This document shows positions 38,490 to 48,761 of a stretch of 64,000 nucleotides of DNA, piece after piece (the stretch's first letter is position 1; the number at the start of each line of letters is the position of its first letter). The DNA comes from Corylus avellana. Its lineage: Eukaryota; Streptophyta; Magnoliopsida; Fagales; Betulaceae. The DNA lies in the NCBI RefSeq assembly GCF_901000735.1, contig NC_081549.1:21279584-21343583 (forward strand), read 5' to 3'. The notes beneath the pieces are model-generated. The model saw only the letters and a program-made list of their open reading frames with translations. It was not told the origin of the DNA and made no database searches. Both the position numbers and the translations under genes were made by a program.

Positions 38490-39215
38490 CGCTTAAATGA
38501 TTTCCGGAAAATGTTTTCCATATTTTCAGATGTTTGATGCGTCGTAAAATAATAGTCAACAGAAAATATTTTCTCTTTGACCAAAAATTTTTCTTTAATT
38601 TTTGGAAAATAGTTTATATTTTTTAAAACTGTAAATCATTTTCCGAGTTTGAGCATCTTATTCTCAAATCGACGAACCCTGCCAAGACTTGCCCAGGACC
38701 CTGTCGAGACTTGACAATTGGATCTGCCCGGGACTCGCCCTAGACCCGACGTCGGAAAATATTTTCGGTGAAAAACATTTTCCTGGAAAATGATCTCTTA
38801 GAAAAACATTTTTCGGTATTTGACATGTACGAAAAATCAGGCGGGCTCCAGGTCGGGTCCTCAATGTCGGAAAATGTTTTCAGCAAAAAACATTTTCCTG
38901 TAAAATATTTTCCAATATTTTGTGTGTACGGAAAATCATATTAAAATATAAATTACAAAAATGTCCTTGTCGGGTCCTGGGCAAGTCCCAAAAGGTTAGG
39001 CGGGGTCCAGGCGAGTTGTAGTAGGGTCCTTACGGGACTCGGTTATGATACCTCTAAGACTTGGTCAGGATATTTTTGTAATTTAAAGTTTAATATTATT
39101 GAATGAATATATATATTGTGACTTTCCATACACCCTAAACACCGTAAAATGTTTACAGGAAATCTTTTTATGTTGAAAATATTTTTCAACGAAAAGCATT
39201 TTACGTCGATATAAA
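38490..39215. repeat. GGAAAAT/ATTTTCC-rich repeat with GGGTCC motifs
   Basis: Many inverted GGAAAATGTTTTCC-type strings surround G/C-rich segments with repeated variants of GGGTCCTGGGCAAGTC and its complement. This composition is typical of non-autonomous DNA transposons, but I could not define clean ends. Confidence 0.45.
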
Positions 39216-39229
39216 CGGAGTATTAGGTT

Positions 39230-40560
39230 TGATATTTTAATTAATACTTTAACAATTGTGATTGTCATCACATCAAGTCATAAAATCAACCTCTTGGTTG
39301 TGAGAGCTTTGAGCCTACATGGTATCATGCCATTGCTGTAACAACTAAGAAAAGAGTTAGTCATATCAATGCTATCGCTTTAAAATAACTAGTTAATTTA
39401 GAGTTTTCCTATAATCAACTATAAAGCTCAGTATCACATAATAATAAATCAATGTGGGACTTTAATACATGTAAATGTCTTTATAAACACCTTGTTCTAG
39501 TACAATATTGTGTTATTCGGTTGCTTTAATACCACTTATAACGATATAAAAAAAAACGTTGGATGCACCTGCTCTATCATTTTAAAATGACTAATCAATT
39601 TGAAACTTCCTTATAATCAATTATAAAAGCCGAATCTCACCTAATAATGAACAAATGTGAAATTCAACACATATGAGTAAATGTATTTATAAATCACATG
39701 CTTTATTTTAATATTATGTTAAATCACTATTTATCTCAAAATTTTAAATTAATAAATAAAATATTGAATTTGATATTCACTTAATATTATAACAATGGTG
39801 ATTGTCATCACACTGGGTCGTAAATCAGCCTCCTGGTTTTGAGAGCTTGGGGCTTACAGGGTATCATATGTACCATTGCTATAACAATTAAGAAAAGTGT
39901 TATCTTGAGATGTAACACCTATGAATATCTTTATAGACCATCTATTATAGTATCACATGGTGTTATTAGGTTGTTCTATTACAATTTGTAATGATTTAGG
40001 ACTATCATTTCAAAATGATTAATCAATTTAAAATTTATTTAGAATTGCTTATAAAAATTGAATCTCGCCTAATAATGAACCAATATAAAACTCAACACCT
40101 ATAAATGTCTTTATAAACCACTCGCTTTATGTGAGCTACTCGGAGTGTTACAACAACATTAACAACAATTAAAATGAAGGCGACACAAATGATGAGGGTA
40201 GCAAGAGTCAATCTCGAAATTTCGATAATAAAAGTCCAAAATAATGCTCAAAAATTTAAATACAATACATATGCATGCCAATTTGAAATTTTTTTATATT
40301 TACTTAAATAAAAGCCGAATCTCGCCTAATAATGAACCAATGTGAAACTTAATATTTATGAATGTCTTTATAAATCACCCGCTTTATGTGAGCTGCTCAA
40401 AGTGTTACAATTGCGGTGTTACAACAACATTAACAACAATCAAAACGAAGGCGACACAAATGATGAGGGTAGGAAGAGTCAATCTCGAAAATTCTATAAT
40501 TTAAGTCCAAAAATAATGGTCACAAATGAAAATACAATGCATGCATGGCAAGTTATAATT
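39230..40560 (+). repeat. Degenerate tandem repeat region
   Basis: A block with TGTGATTGTCATCACA ... GTGAGAGCTTTGAGCCTACA at 39230-39390 recurs, diverged, at 39769-39905, a spacing of about 540 bp. Further right, GTGTTACAACAACATTAACA recurs at 40145 and 40416 within 271-bp units. Strings like CTCGCCTAATAATGAACCAA recur through the region. No coding content is seen. Confidence 0.6.
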
Positions 40561-41085
40561 TAAAATATCCCTCAATATTTCATTAAATCACAACTCTAAA
40601 GACAAGATAAAATTACAAGACATGTTTACCATAAAAAAACATTACATAAAATAGAATCATAAGAGGAGGTGCTTGTTAATTGTTATATCTTGAGAGAAGT
40701 CCGGAGTATGTACCATCCTTTCATGCAAGCGACAGCAACCTTCTCTCCTTGTTTGAGAAGGACATTCTTCGCTTTCTTCTTTGCCTTCTCTAGTTGCCCC
40801 CCCATCTGGATTCAGGATTGAATGAGGTGGTGATTCTCTCCCTCCTTTAATTACTCTCTCTCTCTATTATTATTATTATTATTATTTATTTTTTATCTTC
40901 CATACCCGTCTGGATTCCAACCTGTAATGTCACCACCTTGACCCATTCTCCTTAAAATACGAGTTTGCATTATTAGTGAATTCTAGAAAGGACAAAATTT
41001 CTTCCAAACGAATTCGAAATAAATTTATTTTAATCTATTTTAATAAATGTCAAGTGTCTTATAATATATTTGACTTCCTAGATTA

Positions 41086-41788
41086 GGGATCCTGCTTCTA
41101 TGCTATAGTTTTCATTACCGCATAGATGCGATTGCACCGTTTTGGGCAGTGAAAAAGTAGATTTTAAAAAATAATAATAATAACTCATTAAAAATTATTA
41201 AAAAAAAAAAAGGAAAAAAATGGGATAGTTGGCCACCCCATTTTGGCCAAGGAGGTGACTGGAGCCACCTCCCATGGCTGGTCTGGGGGTGGACGAGCCA
41301 CCCTCATGGCCTTTGGGGTGGTCCGACCACAACAAAAAGGCCAGAAGGGAAAAAAAAAAATCATTTGGGGATGGCCATTTTTGGGGGTGGCCGGACCACC
41401 CCCAAGGGCCATGGGGTAGTCGAAACCACCCCCATACCTGCCGCAAGCCACCCTCGCTTGGCCTGGGGGTGGTTTCGGCCACCCTCAAATGATTTATTTA
41501 TTTTTGGTCGGGGCCACCCCCAAAGGTATTGGGGTTGGTTCATCCACCCCCAGACCGGCCATAGGAGGTGGCTCCAGCCACCCCCTTGGCTAAAATGGGG
41601 TGGCCGACCACCAAATTTTTCTTTTTTGTTTTTGTTTTTTAATTATTATTATTATTATTTTTTTATAATTTGTAATTTTTAATGAGTTTTTAATTTTTTA
41701 TTTAAAAAAAAACATACTTTTTCATTGCTTGAAACGGTACCGTTTTGGGCAACCGCATCTATGCGGACTACCGCATTGAAGCCAGATC
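41086..41788. mobile_element. Large TIR transposon with GC-rich core, 9-10 bp TSD
   Basis: The left terminus GGGATCCTGCTTCTATGC ... CCGCATAGATGCG and the right terminus CGCATCTATGCGG ... GCATTGAAGCCAGATC are inverted repeats of about 75 bp. The centre is a long GC-rich palindrome of GGTGGCC/GGCCACC strings. CCTAGATTAG is present on both sides. A 9-10 bp duplication suggests a non-autonomous Mutator-like element. No transposase is encoded. Confidence 0.75.
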
Positions 41789-42265
41789 CCTAGATTAGTA
41801 AAATGGTAATAAATGATTGTTAAAAATGTTAAAGAAAATACGTGTATCCAACATGTTAGAGTACACTTGGCATTCATTAGAGTGAGTTAGAAAACATTTT
41901 CTCTAAACTTGTTTGGAAATTTTTGCCCATTCCCATCTTTTAAGGACATATGATGATGGTTAGTTTTTAATAACACATTTTTGATATTTTTGAAATATAA
42001 AAACTAATTTTCGGTTGAAAACAAGGGGAAATTAATCTGTATCTAAATGTATATTTCTTATTTTTTCACATATGTTTGTTAATGTTTTTTTAGTTTTGGA
42101 AAATGATAAAGGCACAGTTTAAACTCAACTTTGGCCCAATTTTTCCCTTAAGTTAATTTTTTTTTTTTTAAAAAAAAAAAACCTGCATGTGGAGGAGAGA
42201 GACCCTTAAATAGAGAGAGAAAGAGATATTTGGTCTAAAAGTTAGGTCAAAATTGAGTTTAAGTT

Positions 42266-42366
42266 GTCCCTAAGAGGTAGCTCAATCGGCTGGGACCATA
42301 ATGAAGTGGAGGTTACTAGTTCGAATCCCCCCTTCTTGTGCGGACATGTAAAAAAAAAAAAAAAAA
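42266..42366 (+). mobile_element. tRNA-derived SINE copy (in duplicated segment A)
   Basis: GGTAGCTCAATCGGCTGGGA (A box), CTAGTTCGAATCCCCC (B box), GCGGACATGT and an A tail. Imperfect flanking repeats (AAATTGAGTTTAAGTT against AAATTTGAGTATAAGTT) look like the target duplication. It is shared with copy B. Confidence 0.85.
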
Positions 42367-42895
42367 TTTGAGTATAAGTTATTAATGTATCATACCCGTT
42401 AATTTTTGTTTGAAATGATGTTGTGAGGCTATCTAGATTCCTATCATTTAACATGTCATAAAAGTAGTTTCGGAGAATGAGAAAGTTGTATCAATCAATC
42501 GAGAAGCCACAAAGGTTTTTAACAATTATTGAATTCAAACACTTTGTCATAATTCAAAAAATCACTTTTTGTTTTGTTTTTTCTTTTACTTCTTAAAAGT
42601 AGTTTTTTTAAAAGAACACAATTAAAAGCATATCCAAAACAACAAAATTAAAAGCATATCCAAAGGAGTCTCATTAATGATTGTTGTTGGATCTACTCAA
42701 GACACATTGTATAAGTAATTCTATAAGTTATTTATTTATTTATTTTTTTAATTTTTTTTAACTAAAATTACCATTTGATTAAAATTTAATAATAATAAAT
42801 CATAAATTCAATTGTGATTTTAAGAGACACAACATTTTTAAAGGGACAATCTAGTTTAATAAGTGTCAAGTGTCATCTCTCACATGTTTTCTTTA

Positions 42896-43595
42896 GGAGA
42901 AACTTCACTTATTCCCCTCAAACTTTCACGCTTTTTGCAGACACCCACCCATTGTTAAAAAACTCTCACTTTCATGTATCAAAATTTTAGTTTCGTTCAC
43001 TTTGCCCATTTCGTTAGGATTTTCTGTGAAATCCTAACGGACCAGTGTTAAATAACTAAAATATTCTTATTTTTTTATTAAAAAATACATTTTAAAAAAA
43101 AACTCTTGACCGTGGGTTTACCCGTGGATTTAACCCACCTGTATTATGACCCACATGTCATATTATTATTATTATATTAAAAAAAAAAGAAAAAGATGGG
43201 TATTGACCCATCGGCAGGGCACTTGTGACCCTCGGTGGGTCTTGTGACCTCGTTGCCGGGGGTCACTTTGTGAACCGCTGGTGGGTCATAAACCCCTGGC
43301 AACGGGGTTCACTTTCTTTCTTTTTCTTTTTATTTTTTATTTTTTTAAAATTTTTAATTTTTATTAATATAATAATTTTTTATTTATAAATAAGGGTAAA
43401 TTTGAAATTTTTTAAAAAATTAGGGGTATAAAGGACTTTTACTCATTTGACTGTTTGATTTAACTGCAAAATCATAACGGAAGGGGCAAAGTGAAAGAAA
43501 ATAAAAATTTGATACATTAAAGTGAGAGTTTTTGAACAATGGAAGGGTGCCTGCAAAAAGAGCGAAAATTTAGGGGAAGTAAGTGAAGTTTTTCA
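42896..43595. mobile_element. Second large TIR transposon, 9-bp TSD
   Basis: About 180 bp of terminal inverted repeat. The left GGAGAAACTTCACTTATTCC ... TTTTTGCAGACACCC matches the complement of the right GGGTGCCTGCAAAAAGAGC ... AAGTGAAGTTTTTC. The core carries G/C-rich GTGGGTCAC units. TTTTCTTTA flanks it on both sides (42887-42895 and 43596-43604). It is Mutator-like by target-duplication length and has no coding capacity. Confidence 0.75.
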
Positions 43596-44196
43596 TTTTC
43601 TTTAATATTTTGAAGTTTTAACAGTTATTTATTTCAATTCTATTAACCTAGGAAGCCAAACATTAATTTTTGAGAAATCTAAACAAGTAAGATGACACTT
43701 GACACTTATTATAATAGGTTGAAGAAAATTTTATTCAAACTAATTTGAAAAAAATTTGTGTCATTTTTAACACAGCATAAAGAAACACAAAAAGATTTCT
43801 TACATTACTCCACACTGTATAGCTTATTTATTTATTTATTTTATTAAGAAACTATTTAAAAGTAGTACCCAATATTTTGCATGCAAATAACTCTAGTATG
43901 AACGTTCGTTTAAAATTAACTGTTCAATTAAAGTTGTTCCACATAATCTAAATCTAACTTTTAAATTAGAGACTGTTTGACAATTAAATCCCAAAAGTAA
44001 TTTATTTGTACGTGGATCTTTAAAGGGAATATTAATCCAATTCTTTTATCCCACGTTTGAATTAAAAATTTAAAGTGAAAAAGCAAAAAGAAGAAGAAAA
44101 AGATTTTTTTTTTCTTCTTCAAAGAGACGGCCAACTAACAAAAGATGATTGCCTTCATCAAGCTATCTAATCCTAATAACGATAAATTATTATTAT

Positions 44197-44296
44197 NNNN
44201 NNNNNNNNNNNNNNNNNNNNNNNNNNNNNNNNNNNNNNNNNNNNNNNNNNNNNNNNNNNNNNNNNNNNNNNNNNNNNNNNNNNNNNNNNNNNNNNN
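44197..44296. other. Assembly gap, exactly 100 N
   Basis: Exactly 100 N, a conventional placeholder for a gap of unknown size. It separates the end of duplicated segment A from the start of segment B. Confidence 0.99.
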
Positions 44297-44544
44297 AGGG
44301 TAGCAAGAGTCAATCTTGAAATTTCGATAATAAAAGTCCAAAATAATGCTAAAAAATTTAAATACAATACATATGCATGCCAATTTGAAATTTTGTTATA
44401 TTTACTTAAATAAAAGCCAAATCTCGCCTAATAATGAACCAATGTAAAACTCAATATTTATGAATGTCTTTATAAATCACCCGCTTTATGTGAGCTGCTC
44501 AAAGTGTTACAATTGCAGTGTTACAACAACATTAACAACAATTA

Positions 44545-44980
44545 NNNNNNNNNNNNNNNNNNNNNNNNNNNNNNNNNNNNNNNNNNNNNNNNNNNNNNNN
44601 NNNNNNNNNNNNNNNNNNNNNNNNNNNNNNNNNNNNNNNNNNNNNNNNNNNNNNNNNNNNNNNNNNNNNNNNNNNNNNNNNNNNNNNNNNNNNNNNNNNN
44701 NNNNNNNNNNNNNNNNNNNNNNNNNNNNNNNNNNNNNNNNNNNNNNNNNNNNNNNNNNNNNNNNNNNNNNNNNNNNNNNNNNNNNNNNNNNNNNNNNNNN
44801 NNNNNNNNNNNNNNNNNNNNNNNNNNNNNNNNNNNNNNNNNNNNNNNNNNNNNNNNNNNNNNNNNNNNNNNNNNNNNNNNNNNNNNNNNNNNNNNNNNNN
44901 NNNNNNNNNNNNNNNNNNNNNNNNNNNNNNNNNNNNNNNNNNNNNNNNNNNNNNNNNNNNNNNNNNNNNNNNNNNNNNNN
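44545..44980. other. Assembly gap of 436 N
   Basis: An N run of estimated size inside copy B. The matching interval in copy A is about 340 bp (roughly 40440-40781) and includes the 271-bp tandem units, so the gap probably reflects repeat-unit uncertainty. Confidence 0.99.
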
Positions 44981-45297
44981 TGCCTTCTCTAGTTGCCCCC
45001 CCATCTGGATTCAGGATTGAATGAGGTGGTGATTCTCTCCCTCCTTTAATTACTCTCTCTCTCTGTCTCTCTATTATTATTATTATTATTATTATTTATT
45101 TTTTATCTTCCATACCCGTCTGGATTCCAACCTGTAATGTCACCACCTTGACCCATTCTCCTTAAAATACGAGTTTGCATTATTAGTGAATTCTAGAAAG
45201 GACAAAAATTTCCTCTAAACGAATTCGAAATAAATTTATTTTAATCTATTTTAATAAATGTCAAGTGTCTTATAATATATTTGACTTCCTAGATTAG

Positions 45298-45915
45298 GGA
45301 TCCGGCTTCTATGCTATAGTTTTCACTACCGCATAGATGTGATTGCACCGTTTTGGGCAGTGAAAAAGTAGATTAAAAATTATTAAAAAAAAAATTGAAA
45401 AAAAAATGGGATAGTTGGCCACCCCATTTTGGCCAAGGAGGTGGCTGGAGCCACCTCCCATGGCTGGTCTAGGGGTGGACGAGCCACCCTCATTGCCTTT
45501 GGGGTGGTCCGACCACAACAAAAAGGCCAGAAGGGAAAAAAAGAAAAAATCATTTGGGGATGGCCATTTTTGGGGGTGGCCGGACCACCCCCAAGGGCCA
45601 TGGGATAGCCGAAACCACCCCCATACCTGCCGTAGGGGTGGCTCGGCCACCCCCGCTTGGCCTGGGGGTGGTTTCGGCCACCCCCAAATGATTTATTTAT
45701 TTTTGGTCGGGGCCACCCCCAAAGGCATTGGGGTTGGTTCATCCACCCCTAGACCGGCCATAGGAGGTGGCTCCAGCCACCCCCTTGGCTAAAATGGGGT
45801 GGCCGACCACCTAATTTTTCTTTTTTGTTTTTAAAAAAACATACTTTTTCATTGCTTGAAACGTTACCGTTTTGGGCAACCACATCTATGTGGACTACCT
45901 CATTGAAGCTGGATC
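45298..45915. mobile_element. Large TIR transposon with GC-rich core (copy B)
   Basis: Counterpart of 41086-41788: the same ends (GGATCCGGCTTCTATGC ... GAAGCTGGATC), the same GC-rich palindromic centre and the same flanking CCTAGATTAG (45288-45297 and 45916-45925). It lacks part of the A/T-rich linker present in copy A. Confidence 0.75.
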
Positions 45916-46380
45916 CCTAGATTAGTAAAAGGGTAATAAATAATTGTTAAAAATGTTAAAGAAAATACGTGTGTCCAACATGTTAGAGTATACTTGGCAT
46001 TCATTAGAGTGAGTTAGAAAACATTTTCTCTAAACTTGTTTGGAAATTTTTGCCCATTCCCATCTTTTAAGGACATATGATGATGGTTAGTTTTTAATAA
46101 CACATTTTTGAAATATAAAAACTAATTTTCGGTTGAAAACAAGGGGAAATTAATCTGTATCTAAATGTATATTTCTATTCTTTTCACATATGTTTGTTAA
46201 TGTTTTTTTAGTTTTGGAAAATGATAAAGGCACAGTTTAAACTCAACTTTGGCCCAATTTTTCCCTTAAGTTAAAAAAAAAAAAAAAAAAAAAAAAACTG
46301 CATGTGGAGGAGAGAGACCCTTAAATAGAGAGAGAAAGAGATATTTGGTCTAGAAGTTATGCTAAAATTAAGTTTAAGTT

Positions 46381-46487
46381 GTCCCCAAGAGGTAGCTCAA
46401 TCGGCTGGGACCATATTTGATGAAGTGAAGGTTACTAATTCGAATTCTCCCCCTTCTTATGCGGACATGTCAAAAAAAATAAAAAAA
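46381..46487 (+). mobile_element. tRNA-derived SINE copy (in duplicated segment B)
   Basis: Counterpart of the SINE at 42266, with GGTAGCTCAATCGGCTGGGA and CTAATTCGAATTCTCCC; the B box carries changes. The tail is a mixed A/T run. Confidence 0.8.
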
Positions 46488-46998
46488 TTAAGTATAAGCT
46501 ATGACTGTATGATACCCCGTTAATTTTTGTTTGAAATGATGTTGTGAGGCTATCTAGATTCCTATCATTTAACATGTCATAACGTAGTTTCGGAGAATGA
46601 GAAAGTTGTATCAATCAATCGAGAAGCCACAAAGGTTTTTAACAATTATTAAATTCAAATACTTTGTCATAATTCAAAAAATCATTTTTTGTTTTGTTTT
46701 TTCTTTTATTTCTTAAAAGTAGTTTTTTTAAAAGAACACAATTAAAAGCATATCCAAAACAACAAAATTAAAAGCATATCCAAACGAGTCTCATTAATGA
46801 TTGTTGTTGGACCTACTCAAGGCACAATGTATAAGTAATTCTATAAGTGTTTTTTGTTTTTTAACTAAAATTATCATTTGATTAAAATTTAATAATAATA
46901 AATCATAAATTCAATTGTGATTTTAAGAGACACAACATTTTTAAAGGGACAATCCAGTTTAATAAGTGTCAAGTGTCATCTCTCACATGTTTTATTTA

Positions 46999-47781
46999 GG
47001 AGAAACTTCACTTATTCCCTTTAAACTTTCACGCTTTTTGCAGACACCCTCTCATTGTTCAAAAACTTTCACTTTTATGTATCAAATTTTTAGTTTCGTT
47101 CACTTTGCCCATTTCGTTAGGATTTTCTGTGAAATCCTAACGGACTAGTGTTAAATTACTAAAATATTCTTATTTTTTATTAAAAAATACATTTTAAAAA
47201 AAACTTTTGATCGTGGGTTTACCGGTGGATTTAACCCACCTGTATTATGACCCACATGTCATATTATTATTATTATATTAAAAAAAAAAAGAGAAAAAGA
47301 TGGGTATTATGCCGACCCATCGAGGGTCACAAGTGCCCTGCCGGAGGGTCACAAGTGCCCTGCCGGTGGGTCACTAGTCACCCGGTGGGTCACTTGTGAC
47401 CCACAAAGGGTCACAAAGTGACCCACCGGCGGGTCACAAAAGTGACCCCTGGTAGGTCTTGTGACCTCGTTGCCGGGGGTCACTTTGTGAATCGCTAGTG
47501 GGTCACAGACCCCTAGCAACGGGGTTCACTTTTTTTTTTTTTTTTTTTTTTATATAATAATTTTTTATTTATAAATAAGGGTAAATTTGAAATTTCTTAA
47601 AAAATTAGGGGTATAAAAGACGTTTACTCATTTGACCATTTGATTTAACTGCAAAATCCTAACGGAAGGGGGCAAAGTGAAAGAAAATAAAAATTTGATA
47701 CATCAAAGTGAGAGTTTTTGAACAATAGAAGGGTGCCTGCAAAAAGAGCGAAAGTTTAGGAGAAGGAAGTGAAGTTTTTCC
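46999..47781. mobile_element. Second large TIR transposon (copy B), expanded core
   Basis: Counterpart of 42896-43595 but about 80 bp longer overall. The core has extra GGGTCACAAGTGCCCTGCCGG-type units. The flanks read TTTTATTTA at the left (46990-46998) and TTTTCTTTA at the right (47782-47790), the 9-bp target duplication with one change. Confidence 0.75.
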
Positions 47782-48614
47782 TTTTCTTTAATATTTTGAA
47801 GTTTTAACAGTTATTTATTGCAATTCTATTAACCTAGGAAGTCAAACATTAATTTTTGAGAAATCTAAACAAGTAAGATGACACTTGACACTTATTATAA
47901 TAGGTTAAAGAAAATTTCATTCAAACAAAATTGAAGAAAATCTGTCATTTTTAACACAATAGAAAGAAACACAAAAAGATTTCTTACATTACTCCGCGCT
48001 GTATAGCTTATTTATTTATTTCTTATATTAAGAAACTATTTAAAAGTAGTACCCAATATTTTGCATGCAAATAACTCTAGTATGAACGTTCGTTTAAAAT
48101 TAACTGTTCAATTAAAGTTATTCCACATAATCTAAATCTAACTTTTAAATTAGACACTGTTTGACAATTAAATCCCAAAAGTAATTTATTTGTACGTGAA
48201 TCTTTAAAGAGAATATTAATCCAATTCTTTTATCCCACGTTTGAATTAAAAATTTAAAGTGAAAAAGCAAAAAGAAGAAGAAAAATATATTTTTTTCTTC
48301 TTCAAAGAGACGGCCAACTAACAAAAGATGATTGCCTTCATCAATCTATCTAATCCTAATAACGATAAATTATTATTATTATTTTATTTTTTAACCAACC
48401 TCTTGAACTCGAACATTACCCAGACCGCGCCAAAAAAAAGGTGAGCTGCTAGCCTGCTATTGGTCAAATTCTTAAACATGGGTCGTAGAGAACCACACAC
48501 GATTGTCACCAACCCCCCGGTAACCGTCACTCTTCCCAACTACCATTCCTACGAAGAACAAGACCGATCGGTGAAAGTCTAAGCTTCTCTCTCTCACTCT
48601 CTCTCTCTGGTTCC

Positions 48615-48722
48615 ATGGACGGTTCTATTCAGCGAAGCCAAGGTGCCCCTTCTCTGCCCCCAATCCCTAGGGTTAGGGCTCGGGCTAGGCTTTGGATTTC
48701 ATTTTCCTTCCTCTTGCTCTGA
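48615..48722 (+). other. Upstream reading frame in the APD leader
   Basis: An ATG at 48615 opens a 35-codon frame (MDGSIQRSQGAPSLPPIP...) that stops at 48722, 39 bases before the APD start. It is out of frame with APD. A good 3' splice site (TTCCTCTCTAG) ends at 48760, so part of this stretch may instead be a leader intron. Confidence 0.35.
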
Positions 48723-48761
48723 AATTCTCACTCACTCTTATCGTCTTTCTTCCTCTCTAGA

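Larger units (their letters stand above)
40195..44196 (+). repeat. ~4-kb duplicated segment, copy A
   Basis: From AGGGTAGCAAGAGTCAATCT to the start of the 100-N gap, this segment matches copy B (44297-48379) in order and orientation. Differences are scattered substitutions (a few per cent where I compared by eye) and small indels. It contains two inverted-repeat transposons and one SINE, all shared with copy B. Confidence 0.9.
44297..48379 (+). repeat. ~4-kb duplicated segment, copy B
   Basis: Direct copy of 40195-44196 beginning immediately after the 100-N gap. It continues past the point where copy A ends, into the APD promoter. Differences include short indels, an extra block of GTGGGTCAC units near 47320-47450, and a 436-N internal gap. 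Confidence 0.9.
36145..48761. other. 12.6-kb transposon-rich intergenic block with gaps
   Basis: Between the divergent LMBR1-like and APD genes I find no real gene. The block is made of a PIF/Harbinger-type MITE, SINEs, a GGAAAAT-rich repeat region, degenerate tandem units, two N gaps, and two copies of a ~4-kb segment that itself carries two large inverted-repeat transposons. Reading frames that cross the N runs are meaningless. Confidence 0.7.

Noticed and set aside
41188..41682. Pro/Gly/Trp-rich frames in the GC-rich cores near 41.3 kb and 45.5 kb
   Set aside because: They arise from GGTGGCC/CCACC repeats inside a transposon, occur in several frames on both strands, and differ by frameshifts between the two copies.
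44135..45020. Long apparent reading frames across the N gaps on both strands
   Set aside because: They exist only because runs of N contain no stop codons; the few real residues are repeat sequence.
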